Of a stretch of DNA of 64,000 nucleotides, positions 55,224 to 64,000 are shown piece after piece. Source of the stretch: DATLED01 sp963750255. GTDB lineage: Bacteria; Actinomycetota; Acidimicrobiia; Acidimicrobiales; CADCTF01. Every line of letters begins with the position of its first letter. The first letter of the stretch is position 1. Below the pieces are notes generated by a model, which ran no database searches, was not told the DNA's origin, and worked only from the letters and a program-made list of their open reading frames with translations. The position numbers were made by a program, and so were the translations under genes. Location: assembly GCA_963750255.1 (NCBI GenBank), contig CAVVPZ010000012.1, forward strand, positions 71,840-135,839, written 5' to 3'.

Positions 55224-58200
55224 ATGCGGGCGGGGACTTCGGACACATTCACCGGACGGGTCGAGGAGCTCTCCTGGCTAGGGGAGCTCCTCGGTGCGGT
55301 TGAGGGCGGCCGGGCGGCGATGGCCCTCCTGGTGGGCCCGGCCGGCATCGGCAAGACCCGCCTGGTGGAACAGTTTGCACTTCAAGCCAGCGCCTCGGGT
55401 GCGACGATCGCAGTGGGCGCGTGCGTGCCGGCCCAGGGCGCGGGGCTGCCGCTGGCGCCGGTGGTGGCCATCGTTCGGGCTCTCGCTGGCATCGCCGCTC
55501 GTCACTGGCCAGACGATGCGGTCGTGCGCGCGTTCGGGTCGGTGTTGGCCGGCCTCGACCTCCTGCCCGGCGGTGACACGCCGGCGGGTGACGAGCTCGC
55601 CAAGACCCGCCTGTTCGACTCGTTCACCCAAGCCTGTCGGATGATGGGGGACCGCTCGCCGGTGGTGCTCGTGATCGAAGACCTTCACTGGGTCGACTCG
55701 GCCAGCCGGGAGCTCATCGACTTTCTCGTCCGCAACCTCCGCGACGCCCGCGTACTGGTGGTCGGCACCTTCCGGGCTGACGCGTTGGCTGCCGCCGACG
55801 ACCGGCAGCGGTGGATCACCGAGCTCACCCGTCACGCCCGCGTCTCGGTCATCCGCGTCGACGCCCTCGACCGCGACGCCGTCGCCGCCCTGGTGCGATC
55901 GACAGTGGGAGCTGAGGCCGACGAGGCCCTCATCGAACGGATCTCGACCCGCTCGCAGGGCAACCCGTTCTTCGTGGAGGAACTGATCGCCGCCCGCCAC
56001 AGCGACGTGCTCACCCCTGGGCTCCGAGACGTCGTGTTGGTCAACGTCGAGGCCCTGTCCAGGCCCGCCCAGCAACTCGTGCGCCTGGCGGCGGCGGCGG
56101 GCTCGTCGATCGACCACCAATTGCTCGTGGCCGTGGCCCGGTTCGTCGACGGCGAACTCGAGACGGCCATCGACGAAGCGGTCGCCGCCCGGGTACTGGT
56201 CGTCGATCACGGACGGGCCGAGTACCACTTTCGCCACGTGCTCGCTCGTGACGCTGTCTATGAGATGTTGATGCCGGGCGAACGACAGCGGCTACACCAG
56301 GCGCTGGCCGATGCCATCGTCACGCAGCCGGCGTCGTCGGCGCTCGGGGCCGGACACCGCGACACCGCTCTGGCGTTGCACGCGGCTGCCGCCGGCGACT
56401 GGGGTGTCGCTTTGTCGGCATCCAAGTCGGCCGCCGATGCGGCTGCCGCGGTGTGGGCGTTCCCCGAAGCGCTCGCCCATCTCGAACGGGCCATCGAGGC
56501 TCACGCCAACCTGGGTGATGACATCGGGCCTGGCGCGCCCGATCTTCTCGACCTGCTGGAGCATGCCGCCGAGGTAGCGGCCTTGAGTGCGCGCCACCAG
56601 GGACGCTCGGCCGAGCTTGCCGCCAACGCCGTGCTCGAGGCCGAGCGACGCAACGACACCGCCCGAACCGCCCGCATGCTGTGCCTCTACGGCCGCAACT
56701 TGTTCAATGCCGGTCGGAGCGACGATGCCCTGGTTGCTGTCCGTCGGGCCATCGCCCTAATGGGCGACACGCCGTCGCCCGAACTCGCCCGGGCGTTCTG
56801 CCAAGAGGCCTCGCGCCTGATGTTGCTATCGAGAACCACCGATGCAATCCGTTCGTGCACCCAAGCGCTCGAGGTGGCCCGTTCGGTGGGCGCTCGGGCC
56901 GAGGAAGGTCATGCCCTCAACACGTTGGGTGTGTGCCAAGGCTCGCTGGGATTCTTCGACGAGGGGATCGCGCTGCTGCGAGAGGCGCTGGCCATCGCCG
57001 ACGACCTGGGCGATCCGGCCGACATCAATCGGGCGTACACCAATCTCAGCTACATCCTCATCAGCTCGGGCCGCCTCGAAGAGGGAGCGAACGTCGCCCT
57101 GGCCGGAAGCGATGTCGATGGTGTCGACGGGTTCGTCCGGGTGAGTGGTGCAGCCGGCAACGCAGCCGACGCCTTGGTGCGGCTGGGCCGCTGGGACGAA
57201 GCGCTTCGACTGCACGAGCTCCTCGACACACGCGGCCTCGGGTCCTGTGCACTGGTGACGGTGGCCATGTCCTCGTCGGTTCCCGTGCGACGTGGCGCTT
57301 TCGAGGTTGCCGAGTCGCTGTTGGCCAGCTGCGATGAACTCACATCGAGCATGGACGACGTGCAGTTGCGAGGCCAGTTCCATATGCAGCGGGCAGAGTT
57401 CCTGCTCGAGAGCGATGACCCCGAGGCGGCCGACGTCGAAATCGAACGGGCGCTGGCAACGACCGCGACCACCGACGACGAGGACTTCTTCCCCGAGATG
57501 TGCAGCCTCGCCATCCGGGCCCTCGGTGACCTCGCCGCCGACGCCCGTGCTCGTCGGTCGCGCTTCGACCTCGACAAGGCAATCCTGCGCTCCGACGCTC
57601 TGATCTCCGAGGTCGAAGCCATCGTCGTCGGGCGTCAGAGTCGGGGCGGCGAAGTCCCGCCCCGCATTTCTGCCTTGGTCAGCCAATGCCGGGCCGAACG
57701 ATCCCGCCTGAGCGCCGTCCGACGCCGACGAGTGGAACCGCGCCGCCGAGTTGTGGCGCGTTGCGACCGAACCCTTCCCCGAGGCCTACTGCCGCTGGCG
57801 TGAGGCCGAGGCGCTGCTCGCCGCTCGGTCGGCACGGAGCCGAGCTGCCGCCAGCCTGACCCACGCCTCCGCCATCGCCACCGACCTCGGCGCCCGTCCG
57901 CTCCTCACTCGCATCGACGACCTCGCCCGCCGGGCCCGCATCGTGCTCGGCGACGACGATGTGGTCGCGCCGGTGTCGTCGGCCGGCCGCGACCTCGGCC
58001 TCACGCCCCGGGAGGTCGAGGTGCTCGGCCACCTCGCCGCCGGTCACACCGATCGCGAGATCGCCGAGGCGCTCTACATCTCTCGCAAGACGGCCAGCGT
58101 CCACGTGTCGAACCTGCTGCGCAAGCTCGACGTCGCCAGCCGCGTGGAAGCCGGCCGCATCGGCCAATCGCACGGGCTCGTGGTCGCCGAGGCGATCTAG
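55224..58200 (+). CDS. Large LuxR-family regulator with AAA ATPase domain
   Basis: About 990 residues from ATG 55224 (MRAGTSDTFTGRVEELSWLG). N-terminal ATPase: MALLVGPAGIGKTRLVEQFA (Walker A) and PVVLVIEDLHWVDSASREL (Walker B). The middle is helical TPR-like repeats (AEEGHALNTLGVCQGSLGFF, DPADINRAYTNLSYILISSG). C-terminal HTH: LTPREVEVLGHLAAGHTDRE, IAEALYISRKTASVHVSNLL. One base shift near 57720. A signal-transduction regulator that probably oligomerises with ATP and an unknown inducer. A truncated relative starts at 62441. Confidence 0.9.
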
Positions 58201-58256
58201 GAGTCTGCCCGCCGATATCCGCCCTCGCCCGCTCGATAGCGGCCAATCAGAAGTGC

Positions 58257-58763
58257 TCAGGCCACGAGGACGAGGGCCCGGCCCTGTCGTTTGGCCGACT
58301 CCAGGAGCTCGTTGGCCCGAGCGAACGCCGGCTCCCAACGTCCCGCCTCGGTGATGGCGGCGATGCCACACGAGAACGTGAGTTGGTCGTCGTCGGGGGC
58401 GTCGAGCAGCGAACGGGCCTGGGCCAAGAACCAGACGCATCCGTTGCGCAGCGCCGTCCACATCGGTGCTCAGGGAACAGGACGACGAACTCGTCGCCTC
58501 CCCATCGACCGACGGCGTCGCTGGAACGGCCCGCGCCCAGCGATTGAGCAAGTCGCCGGAGCGCGCCATCACCGGTGGCCATCAGCCCCGAACGGTGATT
58601 GAACCGGCCGAAGTGGTCGAGGTCGATCAGGGCCAGGCTCGTGGCCGGTTGTGAGGCGCGCAGGTGCTCGAGCAAGCCACGACGGTTGAGCAGGCCGGTC
58701 GAGCTCGTCGTGGCGGGCTTGCCAGCGGGCTTCGGCCATCTCGGCCGCCAACTCGGCCGCCAT
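58257..58763 (-). CDS. GGDEF-domain protein, second of pair
   Basis: ATG 58763 suggested, about 165 residues. MAAELAAEMAEARWQARHDE then a GGDEF core: LTGLLNRRGLLEHLRASQPA, LALIDLDHFGRFNHRSG, DAVGRWGGDEFVVLFPE. The inhibitory-site motif RSSD stands five residues before GGDEF. Frame jumps near 58690 and 58465 lead to LTFSCGIAAITEAGRWEPAF. Makes c-di-GMP from two GTP if active. Short, with no sensor domain. Lies directly after the GGDEF-RHH gene on the same strand. Confidence 0.72.
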
Positions 58764-58785
58764 GTCGCTGACGTCGCCTTCGCCG

Positions 58786-59421
58786 TCACAGGTCGCCCTG
58801 CCGCTTGTCGAACAGGTCGGCCAACGCCTCCCGCAACAAGCTGGCCTCGGTGCGCCCGAGGTTCTCGGCCAGCTTGTTGAGCCGGGCCAGCGCGGCACGG
58901 TCGTAGTAGTTGCTCTTCATGACCATCTTCTCGTCGACGTGGATGGCGACCCGGTTGCGGCCATCGGACTTGGCCCGGTACATGGCGGCGTCGGCGGCGG
59001 TGAGGAGTTCGTCGAGGCCGTGCCATGAGCCGGGACGGGCGGCGATCCCGATCGTGATCGGAACGGCGTGGCCGATCTCCGGCACCGGCACGTGCACGGC
59101 GAGGTAGGCCCGGACCTCCTCGAGCACGATCAGCGCCGACTCCGGACTGGCGCCCGGCAGCGCCACGACGAACTCGTCTCCACCGAAGCGACCGACGAGC
59201 GCGTCGTCGGGGAGGCTGCCCTTGATCGTCTGCGCGTGGGCTCGCAGCAGCACGTCGCCGACGGCGTGGCCGAACTCGTCGTTGAGTTCCTTGAACCCGT
59301 CGAGGTCGATCATGGCCAACGAGACCAGCGTCCCGCTCTCGAAGGCGTCGAAGGAGCGAACGAACGCCTCGCGGTGGGGGATCCCGGTCAGTACATCCAG
59401 ATCGGCAGTCGAAGGTGTCAT
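58786..59421 (-). CDS. GGDEF diguanylate cyclase fused to C-terminal ribbon-helix-helix
   Basis: Intact, about 211 residues from ATG 59421 (MTPSTADLDVLTGIPHREAF). GGDEF domain: LAMIDLDGFKELNDEFGHAV and LVGRFGGDEFVVALPGA (intact signature; no RxxD inhibitory site). After AADAAMYRAKSDGRNRVAIH a second unit begins: KMVMKSNYYDRAALARLNKL, AENLGRTEASLLREALADLF. Its pattern of a short strand followed by helices with R-L-x-x-L-A-x-x-L-G-R-[ST]-E-A-x-L-[IL]-R-E-A-L is that of CopG/Arc-type ribbon-helix-helix. A palindrome (59433-59450) stands just before its start. Confidence 0.75.
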   Translation of the reverse strand: MTPSTADLDVLTGIPHREAFVRSFDAFESGTLVSLAMIDLDGFKELNDEFGHAVGDVLLRAHAQTIKGSLPDDALVGRFGGDEFVVALPGASPESALIVLEEVRAYLAVHVPVPEIGHAVPITIGIAARPGSWHGLDELLTAADAAMYRAKSDGRNRVAIHVDEKMVMKSNYYDRAALARLNKLAENLGRTEASLLREALADLFDKRQGDL

Positions 59422-59432
59422 ATCGCGAACAT

Positions 59433-59450
59433 ATATACGTCGGCGTATAT
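59433..59450. promoter_or_regulatory. ATATACG-TCGG-CGTATAT inverted repeat
   Basis: Perfect 7-base arms, 4-base spacer, in the promoter shared by the divergent GGDEF-RHH gene (59421, minus) and methyltransferase (59528, plus). An AT-rich palindrome in very GC-rich DNA; possible binding site of the RHH domain encoded next to it. Confidence 0.5.
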
Positions 59451-59527
59451 CGTCAAGCACTCGAGCGGCTGGACGGGACAACCAGAGTACCGTCGCCGCG
59501 GTGGCGGAGGGGCAGCGGGACTACGGG

Positions 59528-60073
59528 ATGGGTCGGGGCAAGGTGTTCCCCGCCGACCAGGCCCGTTCGCTGTTGAATCCGTTGCGCCGGTTGGTGCAAT
59601 CACCGGGGCGGACGGTCGCCGCAATGCGACTAGGGATCACCGACCGGGTGCTCGAGCTCGGCGCCGGTCCCGGCTTCTTCAGCCCGTCCATCGCCGCCGC
59701 CGTTCCCAACGGCGAACTCGTCGTCGGCGACCTCCAGTTCGAGATGGTGGCCATGGCGTCGTCGAGGTTGGCCGGCCACACCAACGTCCGCTTCGCCCAG
59801 GCCGACGCAATGCACCTCCCGTTCGCATCGGCGACGTTCGATGCCGTGCTGCTGGCCACGATGCTCGGCGAGGTCCCCGATCCACCGGCGTGCCTCGGCG
59901 AGGTGCGCCGGGTGCTGCGACCCGGCGGGGCGGTGTCGATCTCCGAGACCCGGCGAGACAGCGACTTCATCCCGCTGGCCCAGCTCCGATCGATCGTGGA
60001 GCCAGCCGGCTTCGCCTTCGACGCTCGGTCGGGCGTCGGTTGGCAGTACGTGGCCCGGTTCGTCGCCGTCTGA
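59528..60073 (+). CDS. Class I SAM-dependent methyltransferase
   Basis: Intact. ATG 59528 (MGRGKVFPADQARSLLNPLR), 181 residues; a GTG at 59501 would add nine. RVLELGAGPGFFSPSIAAAV (motif I), FDAVLLATMLGEVPDP and LRPGGAVSISETRRDSDF. The N-terminus lacks the long cap of some families and resembles UbiE-like small methyltransferases. Substrate unknown. Confidence 0.8.
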   Translation: MGRGKVFPADQARSLLNPLRRLVQSPGRTVAAMRLGITDRVLELGAGPGFFSPSIAAAVPNGELVVGDLQFEMVAMASSRLAGHTNVRFAQADAMHLPFASATFDAVLLATMLGEVPDPPACLGEVRRVLRPGGAVSISETRRDSDFIPLAQLRSIVEPAGFAFDARSGVGWQYVARFVAV

Positions 60074-60080
60074 GCGGCCG

Positions 60081-60610
60081 CTACCCAAGGGCGGTGGCGA
60101 TGCCGGGCAGCCGGGGCGCCATCCGCTCGACGACGGTCTCGGACGCCGCGGTGGCGACGACGGTGAGCTGCCCTTCGTCGGATTGGCCGAAGTACACGAC
60201 CGTTCCCACCTCGACATCAGCGGCGAGCTCGTCGGGGACGGCGACAGGGATTGCCGCTCGCCGGGGATCGCCGTCCTCGCGCTGGGTGACGTTCCGCTCG
60301 ACGTGGGCCATCGCGCCGTCGAGCGACGTGACGGTTCCGTGCCACCAGCGCCACACCACGACGTCGCCGTCGAGCGCGACGAGGTCGCCGGGCCGCACCT
60401 TGATCGTGTTGCGAACGGCGTCGCTGTAGGTGGCGGTTCGGGTGGCGTTCGTCGCCAGTGTTTCGACGTCGCAGCCCTGCTCAGTGCAGGACGCGGCGAC
60501 ATCTCCTTGGGAGTGGCCAGGTCGAGGTCGATCAGGCCGTCCGACGAGCGGACGTGGCCGTTGCGGGCATCGCCGGTGGACATGGCGGCTGCGGTGTAGA
60601 GGACCTTCAC
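60081..60610 (-). CDS. Ohr-like N-terminus joined to the sigma-tail domain
   Basis: GTG 60610, preceded by AAGGAG at ribosome-site distance. The first 36 codons (60503-60610) read KVLYTAAAMSTGDARNGHVR, SSDGLIDLDLATPKE, the start of organic hydroperoxide resistance protein Ohr/OsmC. Ohr then stops abruptly; its catalytic Cys parts are absent. The rest (60081-60502, after a one-base frame shift) is ASCTEQGCDVETLATNATRT, NTIKVRPGDLVALDGDVVVW, RWWHGTVTSLDG, VERNVTQREDGDPR and ATAASETVVERMAPRLPGIA, clearly homologous to the C-terminal domain of the sigma factor at 52039. Either a true chimera, or a promoter and start region captured from ohr. Confidence 0.55.
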
Positions 60611-60723
60611 GGTGGCGGACTCCTTCAACTCGAACAGATAGAACGATCGGACTGAACTCTCCCCCAGCCGGCACGCCCCCACCGATCCCGCAAGACCGAA
60701 CGTTCTCCCGTCAGGCTGAAGAG

Positions 60724-61288
60724 GTGCCAATCACCACCGTGCGGCGCACGTCCGAGGCCCGCGAGCGGCTGCTGCGCGCCGCGTCGGCGCTTTTCTACGC
60801 CGAGGGGATCCGCGGCGTCGGGGTCGACCGGGTGATCACCGAGGCCGGGATCACGCGCGCCACCTTCTACCGGCACTTCCCCGGCAAGGACGACCTCGTC
60901 GTCGCCTACCTCGGAGTCGTGCACGACGCCGTGCTCGCCACCGCCGGCGACGAGCCGGGGCGCACCGCGGCTGCGGCGCACCATCGGCGTGATGGGTGAG
61001 ACCGTCTGCTCCCCCGGCTTCCGCGGCTGCTCGTTCATCAACGCCGCCGCCGAGTTCGCCGACCCCGACAGCCCCGTGCACCGCGCCGTCGCCGCGCACC
61101 GCGGCTGGCTGTCCGCGCTGTTCGTCGCCGACCTGACCGCCGCCGGGCACCCCGACCCCGCCGGGGCGGCGGCGCACCTGATGATGCTGCGCGACGGGGC
61201 CATGGTCGCCGGCTACCTGGCCGACCCCGCCGTCGCCCGGCGCACCCTCGCCAGAGGGCTCGAGGCGATCCTGGACGAGGCCCGCTGA
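60724..61288 (+). CDS. TetR/AcrR-family regulator
   Basis: GTG 60724, about 187 residues. SEARERLLRAASALFYAEGI, then HTH ITEAGITRATFYRHFPGKDD. One base shift near 60975 leads to GETVCSPGFRGCSFINAAAE, SPVHRAVAAHRGWL and ALARGLEAILDEAR-like end. A GAACGTTC palindrome (60698-60705) before the start could be its own operator. It precedes a nitronate monooxygenase by eight bases, its likely target. Confidence 0.8.
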
Positions 61289-61295
61289 CCGGTCG

Positions 61296-62370
61296 ATGAT
61301 CGGGACGATGACGAGCCCGAGGACCAGCCCGCGCGAGCGCGCCGCCGAGTTCTGCCGCCGCTACGGCCTGCGGGCGCCCGTCCTGGAGGCGCCGATGGCC
61401 GGGGCCTGCCCCCCGGAGCTGGCGGTCGCGGTCGCCGGGGCCGGGGGCATGGGGGCCAACGGTGTCGTGCTCGACCCGCCCGAGCGCATCGCGGAGTGGG
61501 TGCGGCGGTACCGCGACCGCATCGCGGCGCGGTCCAGCTCAACATCTGGGTCCCGGACCCGGTCGTCGGAGCCCGACCGGGTCGCCGCCGCCGGGGCTTC
61601 CTGTCCCGCTTCGGCGAGCCCGGCGAAGCGGGACGGGCGCACCGGTGTTCGCCGACAGTGCGCCGCGATGCTCGAGGCCCGCCCGGCGGTCGTCTCCTCG
61701 ATCATGGGCCTGTTCGGGCCCGACTACGTCCGCGCCCTGCACGAGCGCGGCATCGCCTGGTTCGCCTGCGCCACCACCCTCGACGACGCGCTCGCCGCCC
61801 AGGAGGCCGGCGCCGACGCGGTCGTGGCCCAGGGCATGGAGGCCGGCGGCCACCGCGGCACCTTCGACCCGGACCCGGCCGAGGCCACGGCGGTCGGGCT
61901 CTTCGCGCTGGTCCCCCGCTTCGCCGACGCGCTGCGGGTGCCGGTGATCGCGGCCGGCGGGATCGCCGACGGCCGCGGCGTCGCCGCCGCGCTCGCCCTG
62001 GGCGCCAGCGCCGTGCAGGTCGGCACCGCGCTGCTGCGCTCCCCCGAGGCCGGCATCGCACGGAGTGGTCGGCGGCCCTCGAGGGCCTCGCCCCGGAGCA
62101 CACGGTCGCCACCCGCGCCTACTCCGGCCGCCTCGGTCGCGCGGCGCCCACCCCGTACGTCGGCGTGGACGGATCCGGCGCGCCGCCGCCGCGCCCTACC
62201 CCGCCCAGCGCCGGCTCGTCGGCCGATGGCGGGCCGGCCGCCCGGCCGGCCTCGACGGCGTCAACTTCTGGGGCGGGCAGAGCGCCGCGCTGGCCACCGC
62301 CGAACGGCCGCCGCGGTCGTCAACCGCATGTGGCGGCAGGCGCACCTGCTCGGCGGCAGCCGTCCGTACG
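61296..62370 (+). CDS. Nitronate monooxygenase-family enzyme, frameshifted
   Basis: ATG 61296 (an internal ATG at 61308 follows). FCRRYGLRAPVLEAPMAGAC, VAVAGAGGMGANGVVLDPPE, FACATTLDDALAAQEAGADA, VVAQGMEAGGHRGTFD (FMN and catalytic His region), VPVIAAGGIADGRGVAAAL and ASAVQVGTALLRSPEAGI. C-terminal NRMWRQAHLLGGSRP. Frame jumps near 61535, 61660, 62060, 62170 and 62310; the end is approximate. The AGGHRG loop marks the true nitronate monooxygenase-type subgroup, unlike the gene at 3254 (EGGEGGG). Confidence 0.75.
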
Positions 62371-62440
62371 GGTGTGCCCGCTCACACCCGTACGCCCACA
62401 CGAGGGACGGGCCGGTCACACGCCGTGCTAGCCTCCCCGC

Positions 62441-64000
62441 GTGCTGGTGGGCCGCGGCGTGGAGTGCGGCCGGCTGGACGACGTCCTGGTCGCCGCGGCT
62501 GCGGGCACCCCGCGCGTCGTGGCGCTGCGCGGGGAGCCCGGACTGGGCAAGACCCGCCTGCTGGAGCACGTGGTCGAGCGGGCCGAGGGCTTCCGCGTCG
62601 TCCGCGCCGCCGGGCACGAGGCCGAGCGGGAGATCCCGTTCGCCGCCCTGTCGATGGTGGTCGGGCCGCTGCTGGCCACCGTGCCCGAGCTCGCCGACGC
62701 GCAGGTCTCCGCGCTGGAGGGCGCGCTCGACCTGGGCCCCGCCGTGCACGGCGACCGGCTGGCCGTGGGCCCCGCGACGCTGGCCGCGCTGGCCGGCGCC
62801 GCCGATCGCGGCCCGGTGCTGCTCGCCGTCGACGACGTCCACCTGTTCGACATGCCCTCGCTGGAGACGCTGTTCTTCGCGCTGCGCCGGCTGCACTCCG
62901 ACCGCGTCGCGGTCGTGATGACCGCGCGCTCGGAGGCCGACGTGGCTGCCGGTCGTCGAGCAGTGGCTCGAGCCGATCGAGGCAGACCGCGTCCAGGGCC
63001 TGGACCTGCGCTCCGCCCGCGAAGTGACCGCCGAGCGCGGCACGCTGTTGGTCGCGGCGTGGGAAGCCGCGACCGGCAACTGGCTGGCGCTGCTGGAGAT
63101 GACCGCCTCCACCAGCGCCGACGTGCTCGACGAGCCGCTGCAGCTCTCGGCGCGGCTGCTGCGCGCCTACGGCCGGCGCCTGGTCGGGCTGCCCGTCGCG
63201 CACCCGCGACGCGCTGCTGCTGCTCGCGGTGGCCGGGCGGGCCGGCGACATGCTCGACGCGGCGCTCCGCCGAGCGCGGCCTCGCCCGGGACCGATCTGG
63301 AACCGGCCGAGGACACCGGGCTGGTGGTGCAGGAGGTCGGGTCGCGAGGGGCCTTCACCCACCCGCTGGTCTGCAGCGCGGTCTACCACTCCGGCCTCGC
63401 CGGCCACCAAGCGCGCCGCGCACCGCACCCTCGTCGAGGTGTACTCCGGGCGCACCTTACCGGGCGCGGCCGAGCGCCGCGCGTTCGACCTGGCCGCGGC
63501 CACCGCCGGGCCGGACGAGGCCGACCGCTGCCGCAGCACGCCTCCTCCGCCCGCACCGCCGCCGCCCGGCACAGCCACACCACCGCCGCGGTGCTGTTCG
63601 AGAAGGCCGCCCGGCTGAGCCTGCCTGGTCCCGACCGCGCCGGGCGCATCCTGGAGGCCGCCTTCGCCGGGCAGGCCGCCGGCGCCCTCGACGTCGTCGC
63701 CCCCCTGCTCGACGCGGCCATCGCCGAGACCGAGGACGAGGACCTGCTCACCGCGGCCCAGCACCTGCAGGTGCCGCATCCAGATGTGGAGCGGGCACCC
63801 CGCGCAGGCCCGCGACCAGCTCCTCGACCTCGCCGAGCGCACCGAGGCCCGGTCGCCGGAGTGGGCGGCGATGATGCTGCGCAGCCAGGCCGCCCGTGGT
63901 CAGCATCGTGCTCGGTGACCAGCGCGCCGCCGGCGACATGGCCGCCCGCGCCGCGCACCTGGTGCGTGGAGCTGCCCGACGAGCAGGTCGCTGCAGGTGC
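62441..64000 (+). CDS. LuxR-family ATPase regulator, N-terminal part, cut by window end
   Basis: GTG 62441 (LVGRGVECGRLDDVLVAAAA). Walker A: LRGEPGLGKTRLLEHVVERA; Walker B: LLAVDDVHLFDMPSLETL. RLHSDRVAVVMTARSEADVA follows; further parts need frame jumps near 62945, 63195, 63270, 63330, 63400, 63530 and 63775. The domain order equals that of the regulator at 55224, but only about 500 residues are inside the window and the C-terminal HTH is beyond it. Confidence 0.75.

Noticed and set aside
1..64000. tRNA or rRNA genes, transposases, prophage genes
   Set aside because: No cloverleaf, rRNA segment, DDE-type transposase or phage structural motif recognised on either strand.

Overview
The window is very GC-rich bacterial DNA. 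It has the look of an uncultivated actinobacterium of the class Acidimicrobiia: GTG starts and 4-base ATGA/GTGA gene overlaps are common, a secreted peptidase carries the GYWLVAADGGIFTFGD-type repeats typical of that class, a 13E12-type HNH gene sits behind an actinobacterial LexA box, and acyl-CoA enzymes, a CoxMSL-type hydroxylase and 2-gene DUF35/thiolase sets are frequent. This placement is inference. Many genes are broken by single-base insertions or deletions after which the conserved reading simply resumes in another frame. I treat these as probable sequence errors and join the pieces, so many coordinates are composites.

Layout. 1-1.6 kb: a TIGR02587/TIGR02588-like membrane pair and an orphan sensor-like domain. 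1.6-4.2 kb: DUF35 Zn-ribbon/thiolase pair divergent from a nitronate monooxygenase. 4.2-6.6 kb (minus): lipoprotein, unusual NRAMP-like transporter and two PRC-barrel-like proteins. 6.7-10.7 kb (plus): NarK-like transporter, siroheme nitrite/sulfite reductase, SUOX/YedY-fold molybdenum enzyme and a four-Cys small protein. 10.7-14.0 kb (minus): esterase, GH13 amylase, VanY peptidase with repeats. 14.1-18.7 kb (plus): phosphotransferase, an uncharacterised partner, a ferritin-like protein, acyl-CoA synthetase. 18.7-22.9 kb: MazF-like remnant, M50 peptidase, solitary MraY, SDR and CoA-transferase. 22.9-30.9 kb: serine hydrolase, 3-hydroxyacyl-CoA dehydrogenase, alpha/beta hydrolase, GNAT, VOC, PhyH, acyl-CoA synthetase, KhtTU-like K+/H+ antiporter. 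30.9-32.1 kb: yybP-ykoY Mn riboswitch and TerC. 32.1-38.0 kb (minus): CoxM-CoxS-CoxL-like, acyl-CoA dehydrogenase, zinc alcohol dehydrogenase. 38.0-42.4 kb: two paralogous AbiEi/DUF559-type genes, each bounded by copies of one palindrome, with a serine hydrolase and a methyltransferase between. 42.4-48.4 kb (minus): gltD and gltB. 48.5-52.98 kb: homocysteine methyltransferase-like gene, SOS-boxed HNH gene, ArsR/SRPBCC pair, sigma factor with an extra C-terminal domain. 53-60.6 kb: PPOX protein, methyltransferases, DUF4242, large LuxR regulator, two GGDEF proteins (one ending in a ribbon-helix-helix), and an Ohr N-terminus joined to the same domain as the sigma-factor tail. 60.7-64 kb: TetR, nitronate monooxygenase and a truncated LuxR regulator, with a visibly different base and codon style.

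Together the genes suggest an aerobic heterotroph that degrades CoA-activated acids, assimilates nitrate/nitrite into glutamate, and controls Mn and K+ export. The main candidates for something new are: the palindrome-bounded AbiEi/DUF559 cassettes; the SUOX-fold enzyme as a possible nitrate reductase in a NarK-NirA operon without a recognisable NasA; the unnamed domain shared by the sigma factor and the Ohr-headed gene; and the GGDEF-RHH fusion with a palindrome in its promoter.

No tRNA, rRNA, CRISPR array, transposase or origin was seen. No gene-free stretch exceeds about 300 bases; the longest is about 210 bases (41,143-41,352) and holds one palindrome copy.
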